A stretch of DNA of 64,000 bases from assembly GCA_022824465.1 (NCBI GenBank), contig JAJDZV010000008.1, positions 62,001-126,000 of the forward strand. Direction: 5' to 3'. Each line of letters begins with the position of its first letter. Position 1 is the first letter of the stretch. Shown one piece after another: positions 48,389-57,330 of this stretch. The translations under genes and the position numbers were made by a program. The notes beneath the pieces were generated by a model. That model was not told where the DNA came from and did not search any database. It worked only from the letters and a program-made list of their open reading frames with translations. This DNA comes from Anaerolineae bacterium. Lineage in GTDB: Bacteria > Chloroflexota > Anaerolineae > Aggregatilineales > Phototrophicaceae.

Positions 48389-48494
48389 GTCAAGGCGCCG
48401 CCCAATCGCCTCGCTTGACGGAGAGTAATCGTTCGGCGAGTTTGCGGCTGCGCAAAGATCTCATATAAGTCCAAGTTTAATCGCGGTCATTGTC

Positions 48495-48503
48495 TGCTAA
48501 AAT
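48495..48503 (+). promoter_or_regulatory. Extended -10 promoter for the MFS gene
   Basis: TGCTAAAAT lies 38 bases upstream of the preferred start at 48541. Earlier in-frame ATGs (48490, 48502) fall within or next to it and are therefore disfavoured. Confidence 0.5.
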
Positions 48504-48540
48504 GCCGCTTTGGCAAACAGCCCAATTCGACGACGGCGCC

Positions 48541-49812
48541 ATGCGCACCGACACCCTAAACAGCAAGCTGCGACACAATGCCGCCGTTAACATTATGGAT
48601 GGCGCGCTCTTTGGCTTTGGCGTCATGGGCTTGGCATCTTATGTTACCATAATCCCGCTCTTCTTGTCCTACTTGACCGAATCCACCGCGCTGATCGGCT
48701 TCGTCGCCGCGCTCTTCCATATCGGATGGCAAGTCCCGCAATTGCTCACCTCGAGCTATGTCGCCGGGCTAGAACGCTACAAGCCCATGGTCCTGGTGAC
48801 GACCCTCTTTGAGCGTTTGCCATACTTCGGTTTGGCTTTGGTCGCGCTGGCGATTCCCGCAATCGGTCCCGATGCCGCGCTCATCCTGACGCTCCTGCTG
48901 CTGGCGGTGCAGTCCATCGGCGGTGGCTTCACCGGGACGCCCTGGCAGAGCATGATCAGCAAGATTATGCCGCCCCATCGTCTCGGCACATTCTTCGGCT
49001 TGCAGTCGGCCTGCGTCAATCTCTTTGGCGCTGGCGGCGCGCTCCTGGCAAGCGTCATCCTCGAACGGCTCGACTACCCCATCAGCTTCTCCTGGCTCTA
49101 TTTTGTTTCGGGCGTCGGCCTGGTCATCTCCTTCTGTTTCCTCGCCTGGACGCATGAGCCCAAGAGCGCGCCAAGAGACGTCGTGCCGCGTTTGAACTGG
49201 CGCGACTTTGCCCGGCGTCTGCGCCATATCCTGGGCCGCGATCACAACTTCCGCTCCTTTCTTCTCGCGCGCAGCCTGACCTCGCTCAGCCTCACGGCGA
49301 TTTCCTTCTACACGATATTTGGCATCCGCCGCTTCGATATGTCGCCGGAAACCGTTGGCGTCATGACTAGTGTTCTGCTGCTCTCAAATACCATCAGCAG
49401 CAGCGCCATTGGCTGGATCGGCGATCGCTGGGGGCATCGCCGCGTGCTGATACTCGCCAATCTCTTGACCGTGATCGCAATTGCAGTTGCGCTGAGGGCG
49501 ACCGATATCGCCTGGCTCTACTTGGTCTTCGCGCTGACCGGCGTCGTCAACGCCACACAATGGACAACTGTGATGTCCATCACCGTGCAGTTCTGCTCCG
49601 TCGCCGAACGCCCCTTCTATATCGGCATGGCCAATACCTTGATCGCGCCGATTACCATCTTCGCCCCTATCATCGGCGGCTGGCTTGTGGACGCCGCCAG
49701 CTTTGAAGCGACATTCGGCATCTTCGCCATCGCTGGCTTGCTGTCGATTCTGGTGCTGGTCAACCTGATGCAAGATCCGCGCCCGACCCTGGGCATCGCC
49801 GCCGCCGATTAA
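48541..49812 (+). CDS. MFS transporter inside the lysine gene cluster
   Basis: 423 residues with 11-12 predicted helices; the cytoplasmic loop between helices 2 and 3 (GLERYKPMVLVTTLFERLP) and the GDRWGHRRVLI signature after the middle loop are MFS hallmarks. The gene lies on the plus strand between lysTU and the hcs-lysW block and overlaps the hcs stop by four bases. Export or import of lysine or of an intermediate is possible from position only; no substrate motif is known to me. Confidence 0.8.
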   Translation: MRTDTLNSKLRHNAAVNIMDGALFGFGVMGLASYVTIIPLFLSYLTESTALIGFVAALFHIGWQVPQLLTSSYVAGLERYKPMVLVTTLFERLPYFGLALVALAIPAIGPDAALILTLLLLAVQSIGGGFTGTPWQSMISKIMPPHRLGTFFGLQSACVNLFGAGGALLASVILERLDYPISFSWLYFVSGVGLVISFCFLAWTHEPKSAPRDVVPRLNWRDFARRLRHILGRDHNFRSFLLARSLTSLSLTAISFYTIFGIRRFDMSPETVGVMTSVLLLSNTISSSAIGWIGDRWGHRRVLILANLLTVIAIAVALRATDIAWLYLVFALTGVVNATQWTTVMSITVQFCSVAERPFYIGMANTLIAPITIFAPIIGGWLVDAASFEATFGIFAIAGLLSILVLVNLMQDPRPTLGIAAAD

Positions 49813-50960
49813 TCGTCGACCGCCAAGACAGTCGCGCCCAGGATGCGGTCGACATCGTCGGTTGTGATTTCCTGTTCGTCCGCCAGCGACTTGACTTGCG
49901 CCGTCACCAACTGCAAGACCTCTTCTTCCAGGTCGATGCCCAAGCCGGTGGCGCGGTTGCGTATGGCGTTGCGCCCGACCAGCCGATGGGCGACGTCTAT
50001 GATGCGCGACATGCCAAAGTCTGCCGGATCAATCGCCTCGTATGTCGTGGGATTGTTGAGCACCGCTTTGGTGTGGACGCCAGCCTTGTGGTGGAAGGCG
50101 ACCGCGCCGGTGATCGGCGTATTGAAAGGGATGTCGATCTTCAACTTCTGCGCCACCAGAGCTTCGATTTCCGCCAGCAAGGGCAGGTCATACTTCTCGA
50201 CCAGCGCTCTGTCATAGGTATACAGGCGCGCGATCAGGGCGCCCATCGCGGTGATCCCATTGCGCTCGCCGACGCCCAAAACCGTGGTGTCGATATGGGT
50301 CGCCCCCGCCTGCAAAGCGCTGAAGGCGTTGGCGACCGCGCAGCCGCTGTCGTTATGCCCGTGAAACTCGATATCGCAGTTGACGACATCACGCAGATTG
50401 GAAACCATATTGTAGGTCTGCAAGGGGTCGGCGACGCCAACGGTATCGGCGACGCCGACGCGGTCGACGCCCGCCAGATCCATCGCGCGATAGACGGTCA
50501 TCACATCAGCGAAATTGCTGCGGAATGTGTCCTCCGTGCTGAAGCGCGTTTCGAGACCGTTCCTCTTGAGAAAGTCGATGACTTCGCGCCCAACCTCGAT
50601 AACCTCGTCGAGGCTCTTGCCGTGGCTGTACTCGCGCATATAATCCGACGTGCCAATGTAAACGTCCGCGCCGTCCACGCCGCAATCGACCGCCAGCTTG
50701 GCATCATCCAGGTTGGCGCGGATATGCGTCAAAAGCTTGAATCGCCGCGGCATGTCGGCCAGCGCCTTGATCGCGTCGGCGCTCTGTGGACTGGCGATCG
50801 GCGTCGACAGCTCCATATACTCCACGCCAAAGCAATCCAGCAGCGCAGCGATCTCAAGCTTGTCGGCGATGCTAAAGTGCGCGCCGCGGAATTGCTCGCC
50901 CTCGCGCAGTGTGGAATCAATAAAGTGGAATCCGTCTACCGGGATCTCTCGTCGGCGCAT
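49809..50960 (-). CDS. Homocitrate synthase
   Basis: 383 residues, a DRE-TIM metallolyase. It condenses 2-oxoglutarate with acetyl-CoA, the committed step of alpha-aminoadipate lysine synthesis. FIDSTLREGEQF near residue 12 (metal and catalytic Asp/Arg/Glu), EFHGHNDSGCAVANA (metal His pair) and FHHKAGVHTKAVL match the homocitrate synthase subgroup, not isopropylmalate synthase, and there is no C-terminal LeuA regulatory domain. It is the last gene of the lysW operon, 18 bases after lysK. In Thermus the equivalent enzyme is feedback inhibited by lysine (family knowledge). Confidence 0.92.
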   Translation of the reverse strand: MRRREIPVDGFHFIDSTLREGEQFRGAHFSIADKLEIAALLDCFGVEYMELSTPIASPQSADAIKALADMPRRFKLLTHIRANLDDAKLAVDCGVDGADVYIGTSDYMREYSHGKSLDEVIEVGREVIDFLKRNGLETRFSTEDTFRSNFADVMTVYRAMDLAGVDRVGVADTVGVADPLQTYNMVSNLRDVVNCDIEFHGHNDSGCAVANAFSALQAGATHIDTTVLGVGERNGITAMGALIARLYTYDRALVEKYDLPLLAEIEALVAQKLKIDIPFNTPITGAVAFHHKAGVHTKAVLNNPTTYEAIDPADFGMSRIIDVAHRLVGRNAIRNRATGLGIDLEEEVLQLVTAQVKSLADEQEITTDDVDRILGATVLAVDD

Positions 50961-50978
50961 CAGGCAACCGCCAGTCTT

Positions 50979-52031
50979 CTATATGCTCTCAAGCACTCGG
51001 GTCAACACGTCAATCGCCTGCAGATACTCATCCAGGTCGATATGCTCTTGCGGTGTATGGTCGAGCGCGGAATCGCCCGGACCATACGCCAGAATCGGGC
51101 AGTTCCATACCGGACCAACCACATTCATGTCGGATGTGCCAGTCTTGTACACGAAACGGGGGGCGCCGCCCGCCGCCCGTATCGCCCGCCGGAACAGCCG
51201 ACTAAGCATGCTGTTGCGCTCGCCGGTGAAGGCGCGCTCAGCTCCGCGCGCATTTACGCTCGCGCCATTGGCAGCCGAAAACTCCCGCGCCAAGCTCATC
51301 GGCGCCACGCCCGGCGGCAAACGCAAACCGACAGTCATCTCGACCACGCCATTGACGCCCGCCTGCCAGGTATTGATGTCGCGCAGCGACGCGTCCAGAC
51401 GGCCGAAGAGCGAATCAATGCCGTGATTGTATTCTTGGCAGCGCGAGGTTACCGCCTCCCAATACTCGAGCGCGCGCTCGGCCGGGCTGGGCTCGTCGCC
51501 CGCGCTGTGCGCCAGGCCGCCTTCCCAACGCCATTCCAGCAGCAACCGTCCCTTGTAGCCCAGCGTGATGCGATCCCATCTCGACGGCTCGCCAATGACG
51601 CAGAAATCCGGCTGATACAGGCCGAGCGCATGTCGCGCGCCCCGGCTCGTCGCCGCCTCTTCTTCCACCGCGCCAATCACCACCGCTCGCGCATCCTCCG
51701 CCAGCTTGGCTCGCTGCGCCGCGACGGCGAATGCGCATAGCGCTCCCTTGGCGTCTACCGCGCCCCGTCCGTACAGCTTTCGCCCCTCTAGGCGCACCGG
51801 CGGGAAACCGGCAAAGGTATCAATATGGCCGAGCAGAATGACATCCCGCGAACCTCCGCCAACGACGCCGACCGCATTCCCGGCCTCATCGACGAAGGCT
51901 TCGTCAAATCCATGCGCGCGCATCCAATCCGCCAGGGATTCCGCCGCTTCGGCCTCTTGACCGGAGGGGCTGGGAATCGCCGCCAAATTGTGCAGCAGCT
52001 TCTCAGCCGCAGCGTCAGATACCGAAGTCAT
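50979..52031 (-). CDS. lysK: LysW-lysine hydrolase
   Basis: 350 residues, M20-family zinc amidohydrolase that releases lysine from the LysW carrier at the end of the pathway. GHIDTFAGF and [14 protein letters not shown] carry the first metal ligands; [14 protein letters not shown] contains the catalytic Glu and ligand; C-terminal [15 protein letters not shown] completes the site. Preceded by lysJ with three bases between them. Confidence 0.93.
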   Translation of the reverse strand: MTSVSDAAAEKLLHNLAAIPSPSGQEAEAAESLADWMRAHGFDEAFVDEAGNAVGVVGGGSRDVILLGHIDTFAGFPPVRLEGRKLYGRGAVDAKGALCAFAVAAQRAKLAEDARAVVIGAVEEEAATSRGARHALGLYQPDFCVIGEPSRWDRITLGYKGRLLLEWRWEGGLAHSAGDEPSPAERALEYWEAVTSRCQEYNHGIDSLFGRLDASLRDINTWQAGVNGVVEMTVGLRLPPGVAPMSLAREFSAANGASVNARGAERAFTGERNSMLSRLFRRAIRAAGGAPRFVYKTGTSDMNVVGPVWNCPILAYGPGDSALDHTPQEHIDLDEYLQAIDVLTRVLESI

Positions 52032-52034
52032 CGC

Positions 52035-53201
52035 TCAGCCCAGTACCTCGTCTATCGCGCCGATCACCTGTGCCAGTTCATCACGGTTGATAATCAGCGG
52101 CGGCAGCAAGCGCAAGGTATTCAAACCGGCCGGCAAAGCCAGCACCCCGCATGCCTGCAAGTCCTTCAAGACCGGCGTCACCCGTCCGCGAAGCTCCAGC
52201 CCGACCATAAGTCCGCGGCCGCGAATCACGCGTATGCCCTTCAAGTCCAGCGCCGACAGCTCATCCATCAACCAGCCGCCGTTTGCCGCCGCTCGCGCCA
52301 CCAGTCCTTCATCGCGAATCGCCGTGATCGCCGCGACCGCTGCCGCGCAAGCCAAGGGATTGCCGCCAAATGTGCTGCCGTGCGTCGCCCGGCCAATCGG
52401 TCCATGCGCCCGGCGCCAGCACACTGCGCCCATTGGCAGCCCGCCGCCGATCGCCTTCGCCAGCGCCACAATATCAGGCACGACGCCGCTATGCTCGAAG
52501 CCGAACCACTTGCCCGTTCGCCCGAATCCCGTCTGAATCTCGTCGATGACCAGCATTGCGCCCGTCTCATCGCAGCGTTCGCGCAGCGCCTGCAAATACT
52601 CTGTATCCCCTGGATGCACGCCGCCTTCGCCCTGAACGCTCTCGACCACCACAGCCGCCGTCTCCTGGCTTATCGCCGCGCGCGCCGCATGGGTGTCGTT
52701 GTAAGCCACATGCGTCACCAAGGGCAGCCACTCGTGAAACGGCTTGCGATACTTCGGCGTCCAGGTCATAGCCAGCGCGCCGGTCGTCCGCCCGTGAAAC
52801 GCGCGTTTTGCCGCCACGATGCCGGCGCGCCCCGTCAGCAGTTTCGCCACCTTTAACGCGCCTTCGATCGCTTCCGCCCCGCTGTTGCACAAGAAGAAGC
52901 GGCTCAGATCGGCCGGCATGACGCTGTCCAGCAGCGGCAGCAACTCCGCTCGCCGATCGTTGTAAAACGATTCATGCAGCGCGACCAAGGTCCGCGCCTG
53001 CTCAGATATTGCGCGAGCGACAGCCGGATGACAGTGACCGAGCGCGGCGACGCCCTGCCCGCTCGTGGCGTCCAGATAACGGCGACCCGCCTCGTCCCAC
53101 ACGTAGACGCCCTCGCCGCGAACAAGCGCGGTCGGCCGCTTGCCATAGGCGCCGGAGCCGTGCCGATCTTCTATCTCAAATGTAGTACCGGTCTCAGTCA
53201 T
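52035..53201 (-). CDS. lysJ: LysW-aminoadipate semialdehyde transaminase
   Basis: 388 residues from ATG at 53201, overlapping the lysZ stop by four bases (the open frame starts earlier at 53345, but that part is out of family register). Class III PLP aminotransferase: FFCNSGAEAIEGALKVAK-type block is FLCNSGAEAIEGALKVAK, DEIQTGFGRTG carries the PLP Asp, and LALAKAIGGGLPMGAV holds the Schiff-base Lys. It aminates LysW-gamma-aminoadipate semialdehyde using glutamate. Related to ArgD; the cluster argues for LysJ. Confidence 0.93.
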   Translation of the reverse strand: MTETGTTFEIEDRHGSGAYGKRPTALVRGEGVYVWDEAGRRYLDATSGQGVAALGHCHPAVARAISEQARTLVALHESFYNDRRAELLPLLDSVMPADLSRFFLCNSGAEAIEGALKVAKLLTGRAGIVAAKRAFHGRTTGALAMTWTPKYRKPFHEWLPLVTHVAYNDTHAARAAISQETAAVVVESVQGEGGVHPGDTEYLQALRERCDETGAMLVIDEIQTGFGRTGKWFGFEHSGVVPDIVALAKAIGGGLPMGAVCWRRAHGPIGRATHGSTFGGNPLACAAAVAAITAIRDEGLVARAAANGGWLMDELSALDLKGIRVIRGRGLMVGLELRGRVTPVLKDLQACGVLALPAGLNTLRLLPPLIINRDELAQVIGAIDEVLG

Positions 53202-54007
53202 TTTGTAAACCACGTTCCCGCGCCGTCCAATGCCCGCGTGACGGCATTCTCGGTCCGCCCGTCCGCGATGATGACTCGCCCGACGCCCTGCGACAATGCC
53301 TCCTGCGCCGCCAGCACCTTGCGTTTCATCCGTCCCTGCGCCCAATCCAAAGCCGCCTCAATCCGCGCCAGCTTGACGCTGTTGACGAAGCTGCTTTCAT
53401 CGGGAAAGTCGCGATACAATCCGCGCACATTGCTCAGGATCACAAGCGACTTCGCCCCAAGCGCGCCCGCCACCGCCGCCGCCGCACGGTCGCCATCGAT
53501 ATTCAGCAAGCCGTCCGCGCTGCTCGCCATCGGCGGCAATACCGGCACATGCGCCGTCTTGATCGCTTCCAGCAGCAAACCCGCGTCGACGCCGCGAATC
53601 GCGCCGCTATAGTCATCGCGCACCATCCGGACACGCCCATTCATCAGCGCTCGAATCGCCCGCTTACGCTCCCCGTTCAGCACGATAGCCTCCCGGCTGT
53701 AACCACGCGCGCAAACTCCGCGAACATCCAGCGCCGCCACCAACCGGTCATTCACTTGCCGCGCCGCCTCGACGTAGACTTCCCGAACCGCCGGCGGCGT
53801 GTATCGCGAGCTATGCCCGGATGGCGAGATCAGCGACTGCGCCTCTATGCATCGCTCGGCGCAAAGCTGATCCATCGCCGCGCTCACCCCATGGACCACC
53901 ACCAGCGAGCGCTCGCCGGCGATTGCCGCCAGGTCGTTGCAAGCGGCTGTCATATCCAGCCCAGCGCCGCCGCCCAACTTGACCACCAATACTCCTTCGC
54001 CAGCCAT
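53198..54007 (-). CDS. lysZ: LysW-aminoadipate kinase
   Basis: 269 residues from ATG at 54007 (a longer frame to 54070 overlaps lysY and is unlikely). Amino-acid kinase fold (ArgB-like): VVKLGGGAGLDM opens the protein, and NGRVRMVRDDYSGAIRGV and GLLNIDGDRAAAAVAGAL carry the nucleotide and substrate sites. It phosphorylates the aminoadipate carboxyl group carried on LysW. Thirteen bases after lysY, and ATGA-coupled to lysJ. Confidence 0.92.
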   Translation of the reverse strand: MAGEGVLVVKLGGGAGLDMTAACNDLAAIAGERSLVVVHGVSAAMDQLCAERCIEAQSLISPSGHSSRYTPPAVREVYVEAARQVNDRLVAALDVRGVCARGYSREAIVLNGERKRAIRALMNGRVRMVRDDYSGAIRGVDAGLLLEAIKTAHVPVLPPMASSADGLLNIDGDRAAAAVAGALGAKSLVILSNVRGLYRDFPDESSFVNSVKLARIEAALDWAQGRMKRKVLAAQEALSQGVGRVIIADGRTENAVTRALDGAGTWFTK

Positions 54008-54020
54008 CGCCTGCCGACTC

Positions 54021-55046
54021 CTAAGGATACACGCCGGGAAACTCCAGCCCGGTCGTCTCATCAAAGCCACACATCAAATTGAGCGACTGTATCGCGCTGC
54101 CAGCCGCGCCCTTGCCCAGATTATCCAATGCCGCGACGACCACCAGATGCCGCCCGTCCGCGTCCAGTTCAAAGCCGATATCGCAGAAATTCGTGCCCGC
54201 CACCACGCGTGGTTCCGGCAGGCGATGCAGACCAAGCTTTCCGCTGACCAGCCGCAAAAATGGCTCCGCGCGATATTGCCCGCGATACAAACGCCAAATG
54301 TCCCGTTCGACCATCGTCTCTTTGAGCCGGCAATGCGCCAGCAGATGCACGCCGCGCACCATCTCAATCGCCGTGACAGCGAAACGGATCTCCGCTTCAC
54401 AGCCCAACACCATCTGAACTTCCGCCATGTGTCGGTGCCCGGTCGCCTTGTACGTGCGGACGGCGCCGCTGCGCACCGGATGATGCGAACCCGCATTGCC
54501 CTTGTTGCCGCCTTCTGACGACCCCACCTTGATCTCGATCGCAGCGCGCTCCAGCACACCCGCGCAAACCAGCGGACGCAGCGCCAGGTTGACCGCGGTG
54601 GCGTTGCAGCCGACCCCGCTGACGTAGTCCGCGCCCCGCAAGCGCTCGCGGTTGACCTCGGGCAAGCCATACACAAATCGTGCAAGCCAGTCCGGCGCCG
54701 GATGCGCTTCGCCGTACCAACCTGCATAAGCCCGCGCCGATTCAAGCCTAAAATCCGCCGACAGGTCGATGAGCTTGTGCGCCAGCTCGGCGTAACGCTC
54801 GATATCGCGCGCCACCGTGCCATGAGGCAGCGCCAGGAACAGCAAATCACAAATCTCGAGCCGGTCGGGATGCACAAACTTCAAGCGCGAAACGCCGCGC
54901 ATATTTGGATGCGCTGTATGCGCAAACCGCCCGGCATGTTCGCGGCTCGTGATCTGCGCGAGCTCCACCTTCGGATGAAAATGCAGCAGCCGCAGCAACT
55001 CGCCGCCAGTGTAGCCGCTGCCGCCGACGATCCCCGCTCGAATCAC
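54021..55046 (-). CDS. lysY: LysW-aminoadipyl phosphate reductase
   Basis: 341 residues, an ArgC-like NADPH-dependent dehydrogenase. GIVGGSGYTGGELLRLLHFH is the nucleotide-binding start and GCNATAVNLALRPL contains the catalytic Cys (near 148). It reduces the acyl phosphate made by LysZ to the semialdehyde. The start is GTG at 55046 and overlaps the lysX stop by four bases (GTGA). Confidence 0.93.
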   Translation of the reverse strand: MIRAGIVGGSGYTGGELLRLLHFHPKVELAQITSREHAGRFAHTAHPNMRGVSRLKFVHPDRLEICDLLFLALPHGTVARDIERYAELAHKLIDLSADFRLESARAYAGWYGEAHPAPDWLARFVYGLPEVNRERLRGADYVSGVGCNATAVNLALRPLVCAGVLERAAIEIKVGSSEGGNKGNAGSHHPVRSGAVRTYKATGHRHMAEVQMVLGCEAEIRFAVTAIEMVRGVHLLAHCRLKETMVERDIWRLYRGQYRAEPFLRLVSGKLGLHRLPEPRVVAGTNFCDIGFELDADGRHLVVVAALDNLGKGAAGSAIQSLNLMCGFDETTGLEFPGVYP

Positions 55047-55921
55047 GCCATAACCTCAATCTGCTGAATGACAAAATCAATAACCTCTTGCGCGATGTCC
55101 ACACCGGTAGGCTCGCTGCTATTCCTGAACTCCATCGTATGGTTGATTTCATTAACGACACAATTGCCCTGCGCGTCTTCCAGCAGGTCAATCGCCAGGA
55201 TGCCGCCGCCGACCGCCTCAGCCGCCCGCAGGCAGATCTCATTCACCGGCGCCGTGACCGGACAGTTAGTCGCTTGCCCGCCGCGAGCGGTATTGGTAAT
55301 CCAATGATTTGACGCCCGGTAGATTGCCGCGATTGTGCGGTCGCCGACGACAAAGGCGCGGATATCGCGGCCCGGCTTGTCGACATATTCCTGCACGTAA
55401 TAGATGTGATGATTGTAATCGCCAAGCGTCTGCCGGTGCTCAAGGATTGCTTCGGCGCTGTCACGATTATGCACCCGCGCCAGCAGACGCCCCCAGGAGC
55501 CCGTCACCGGCTTGAGCACCGCCGGATACTTGACGTCTTCGATCGCCTGCATCGCGCTTGCCGGCGTGAAAGCCACACGCGTATGCGGCTGTGGCACACC
55601 GTGCTGCGTCAAGGCGACGCTCGTGCGCAGCTTGTCGCTGCAAATCGCCGCCGTCTCATAGCTGTTAAAGGTTCGCACACCCCAGCTGTTCAGCACCGCC
55701 AGCGCATACATGCCACGCGATGTGCTGACGCAGCGCTCGAAAACCAGGTCATACCCCCGCCAAGCGCGGCCCGAAGGCGCTCTCTGCTCCGGACCGCGCG
55801 AAACATCAAAATTCAGTTCGCGATCGAGTATCACTTCCGGATTGATGCCGCGACTGTTGAATGCCGCCAGCAACAGCTTCTCTTCCGCGCGAATATGAGT
55901 GACCAGCAGGGCGACGCGCAT
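55043..55921 (-). CDS. lysX: LysW-aminoadipate ligase (LysX)
   Basis: 292 residues, a RimK-like ATP-grasp ligase that joins the alpha-amino group of aminoadipate to the C-terminal Glu of LysW. LKPVTGSWGRLLARV is the ATP-grasp loop; EINHTMEFRNSSEPTGVDI near the end is a strong LysX mark. Follows lysW after five bases. A LysX/ArgX dual enzyme that also makes arginine precursors is possible in related organisms; the aminoadipate role is supported by the homocitrate and homoaconitase genes. Confidence 0.93.
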   Translation of the reverse strand: MRVALLVTHIRAEEKLLLAAFNSRGINPEVILDRELNFDVSRGPEQRAPSGRAWRGYDLVFERCVSTSRGMYALAVLNSWGVRTFNSYETAAICSDKLRTSVALTQHGVPQPHTRVAFTPASAMQAIEDVKYPAVLKPVTGSWGRLLARVHNRDSAEAILEHRQTLGDYNHHIYYVQEYVDKPGRDIRAFVVGDRTIAAIYRASNHWITNTARGGQATNCPVTAPVNEICLRAAEAVGGGILAIDLLEDAQGNCVVNEINHTMEFRNSSEPTGVDIAQEVIDFVIQQIEVMA

Positions 55922-55926
55922 AAGCT

Positions 55927-56103
55927 TTATTCTCCCCAGTCCTCTTCGACCTCGGGCGCCAGCTCAAGCTCCAGCGGCGACAAGCTCATGATCTCAAGCT
56001 CCGATCCGCATTCCGCGCAAGCCAGCAACTCATTCTCCATCGCATCCGACGGGATCTCTACCTCCGCATCACATTCCGGGCAGAGGGGCGTTTCGGCTGT
56101 CAT
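55927..56103 (-). CDS. lysW: Alpha-aminoadipate carrier protein LysW
   Basis: 58 residues. Two zinc-knuckle pairs, CPEC (8-11) and CAEC (29-32), are followed by an acidic stretch and the C-terminal EDWGE, whose last Glu is the attachment point for aminoadipate. The composition is highly acidic, as in other LysW proteins. AGGAG (56111-56115) sits seven bases before the ATG. First structural gene after the attenuator; the whole lys operon runs from here to 49809. Confidence 0.96.
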   Translation of the reverse strand: MTAETPLCPECDAEVEIPSDAMENELLACAECGSELEIMSLSPLELELAPEVEEDWGE

Positions 56104-56135
56104 CGTGTCTCTCCTGTGCTATCAAACTCGCAATC

Positions 56136-56160
56136 AAAAAACCCGCCGAATGGGCGGGTG
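56136..56160 (-). terminator. Intrinsic terminator upstream of lysW (attenuator)
   Basis: On the minus strand ACCCGCC-CATTC-GGCGGGT followed by TTTTTT forms a seven-base stem with a five-base loop and U-run, ending about 32 bases before the lysW start. Its ascending arm contains GCCCAT (minus strand, 56155-56150), complementary to ATGGGC (56197-56192), so an alternative antiterminator can form. Confidence 0.8.
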
Positions 56161-56199
56161 CGTGGTCGGTTCAAACATTCAACACAAACAAGCCCATAC

Positions 56200-56244
56200 T
56201 CAGTGGGTGCGCGTCTTCTTGACCTTCTTGCTTGCGCCTGTCAT
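56200..56244 (-). CDS. Lysine-rich leader peptide of the lys operon
   Basis: A 14-codon frame, MTGASKKVKKTRTH, with Lys codons AAG AAG, Val, AAG AAG in the middle, ends at 56200, about 40 bases before the terminator. Four lysines in five codons directly before a biosynthetic lysine operon are the mark of a leader peptide: when charged tRNA-Lys is scarce the ribosome stalls there. No strong ribosome site is visible before the ATG (a weak AGAG lies about 15 bases upstream). The frame is seen; regulation is inferred. Confidence 0.7.
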   Translation of the reverse strand: MTGASKKVKKTRTH

Positions 56245-56312
56245 GAGCTACGCCGCAATCTCTTGCACAAACGACTACTCTATCGCTTTCGCCGCGCTTC
56301 AACTAGCGTGAC

Positions 56313-56318
56313 ATTGTA
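56313..56318 (-). promoter_or_regulatory. Candidate -10 box for the lys leader transcript
   Basis: The minus strand reads TACAAT about 70 bases before the leader peptide start. No good -35 hexamer is found at the normal distance. The leader region 56104-56350 otherwise holds the leader peptide, the terminator and nothing else recognised. Confidence 0.35.
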
Positions 56319-56350
56319 CGAAAAACTAAACTCTCCAAACGCAACACCAA

Positions 56351-57208
56351 CTAATAGCCGAACCACGCCAGGCTCTCATCCAATGGCTTGAGGTACTTCG
56401 CGCCGAATACGATCAGATGCACCAGCAGCGGATACAAATTGTAGACATGCCGCCGCGTATCGTAGAATCCGGGCTCAAGCGGGAAGATCTCCTCATACGC
56501 CTGGAATACTTCGTCGTCGAATCCATTGAATAGCCTCATATACGCCAGCTCCATTTCGTGATGCGCGTAATACAGCGCCGGGTCAATGATGCCGACGATG
56601 CGATCGCCGCTTGCGATGATGTTCGTGCGCCAGATGTCGCCGTGAATCAGCGCCGGCTGGCTCGGCTCGACCAAGTAATCAGCAACCGCCTCAGCAAAAC
56701 GCAGCAGCCGCGTCTCCAACTCCGGCGGCAGCTCGCCCGCTTCCAGCGCCCTGCCAGTCATGTATATCAGCCTCTGCTCGCGAAAGAACTCAATCCAGGA
56801 CGCGGTCGGAGGATTCGGCTGATGCAGCGGACCGATCAAGGTATCGCGCTCCAAGCCAAATGCCGCTCCGCTCGCCTGATGACATCGCGCCAGCAAGCGG
56901 CCAAGATGCCGCAGGCTCGGCGGACCCAACTCATCGGCGCCCGCAATATGCTGCATCAACAGCAGGTCCGGCTCGGCGTGAATCACCCGCGGCACAGGCA
57001 AATCAGTCCGCTCGGCCAGCGCTTCCAGCATGTATGCTTCGATTGTGAGATCGGGTCCCGCATCGCCAGTCTTGGCGACCATCGAATCCACATCGCTAAA
57101 GTCAATCCGCAAGACCTGGCTGATCTTGCCGCCCGCCAGCGGCCTCATTCTCCGCGGCTCTCGCCCGACTATCGCGCGTATCCTAGCTTCGAGGTTTTGA
57201 CTGGTCAT
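56351..57208 (-). CDS. Fructosamine-3-kinase family protein
   Basis: 285 residues, a protein-kinase-like small-molecule kinase. RPLAGGKISQVLRIDF near the N-terminus binds nucleotide; ALIHGDIWRTNI is the catalytic loop and IDPALYYAHHEMELAYMRLF carries the metal Asp and family signature. Such enzymes phosphorylate ketoamines on glycated proteins so that they are released (deglycation). It lies upstream of the lys leader on the same strand, separated by 107 bases from the leader peptide start, and may be transcribed with it or end at the same terminator. Confidence 0.88.
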   Translation of the reverse strand: MTSQNLEARIRAIVGREPRRMRPLAGGKISQVLRIDFSDVDSMVAKTGDAGPDLTIEAYMLEALAERTDLPVPRVIHAEPDLLLMQHIAGADELGPPSLRHLGRLLARCHQASGAAFGLERDTLIGPLHQPNPPTASWIEFFREQRLIYMTGRALEAGELPPELETRLLRFAEAVADYLVEPSQPALIHGDIWRTNIIASGDRIVGIIDPALYYAHHEMELAYMRLFNGFDDEVFQAYEEIFPLEPGFYDTRRHVYNLYPLLVHLIVFGAKYLKPLDESLAWFGY

Positions 57209-57330
57209 CTGAACCCATCTCTCGCTGATCTCGTCGCCGTTCCAGGGTCTCGTCGGCCAATCGCCTGCTTTCGCATTCGCTTGGCGCCATCCGCGCTCGC
57301 CGCGTCCGCCCCGGCATTAATCTGCAATAC

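Noticed and set aside
56136..56160. Simple terminator of the fructosamine-kinase gene
   Set aside because: It could serve as that too, but it is 190 bases past that stop, 32 bases before lysW and carries a complement to the post-leader segment. A purely terminating role is still possible.
56104..56350. Lysine riboswitch (L-box) before lysW
   Set aside because: I see no recognisable L-box helices or conserved junction sequences in the short leader; the Lys-codon leader plus terminator explains the region better.
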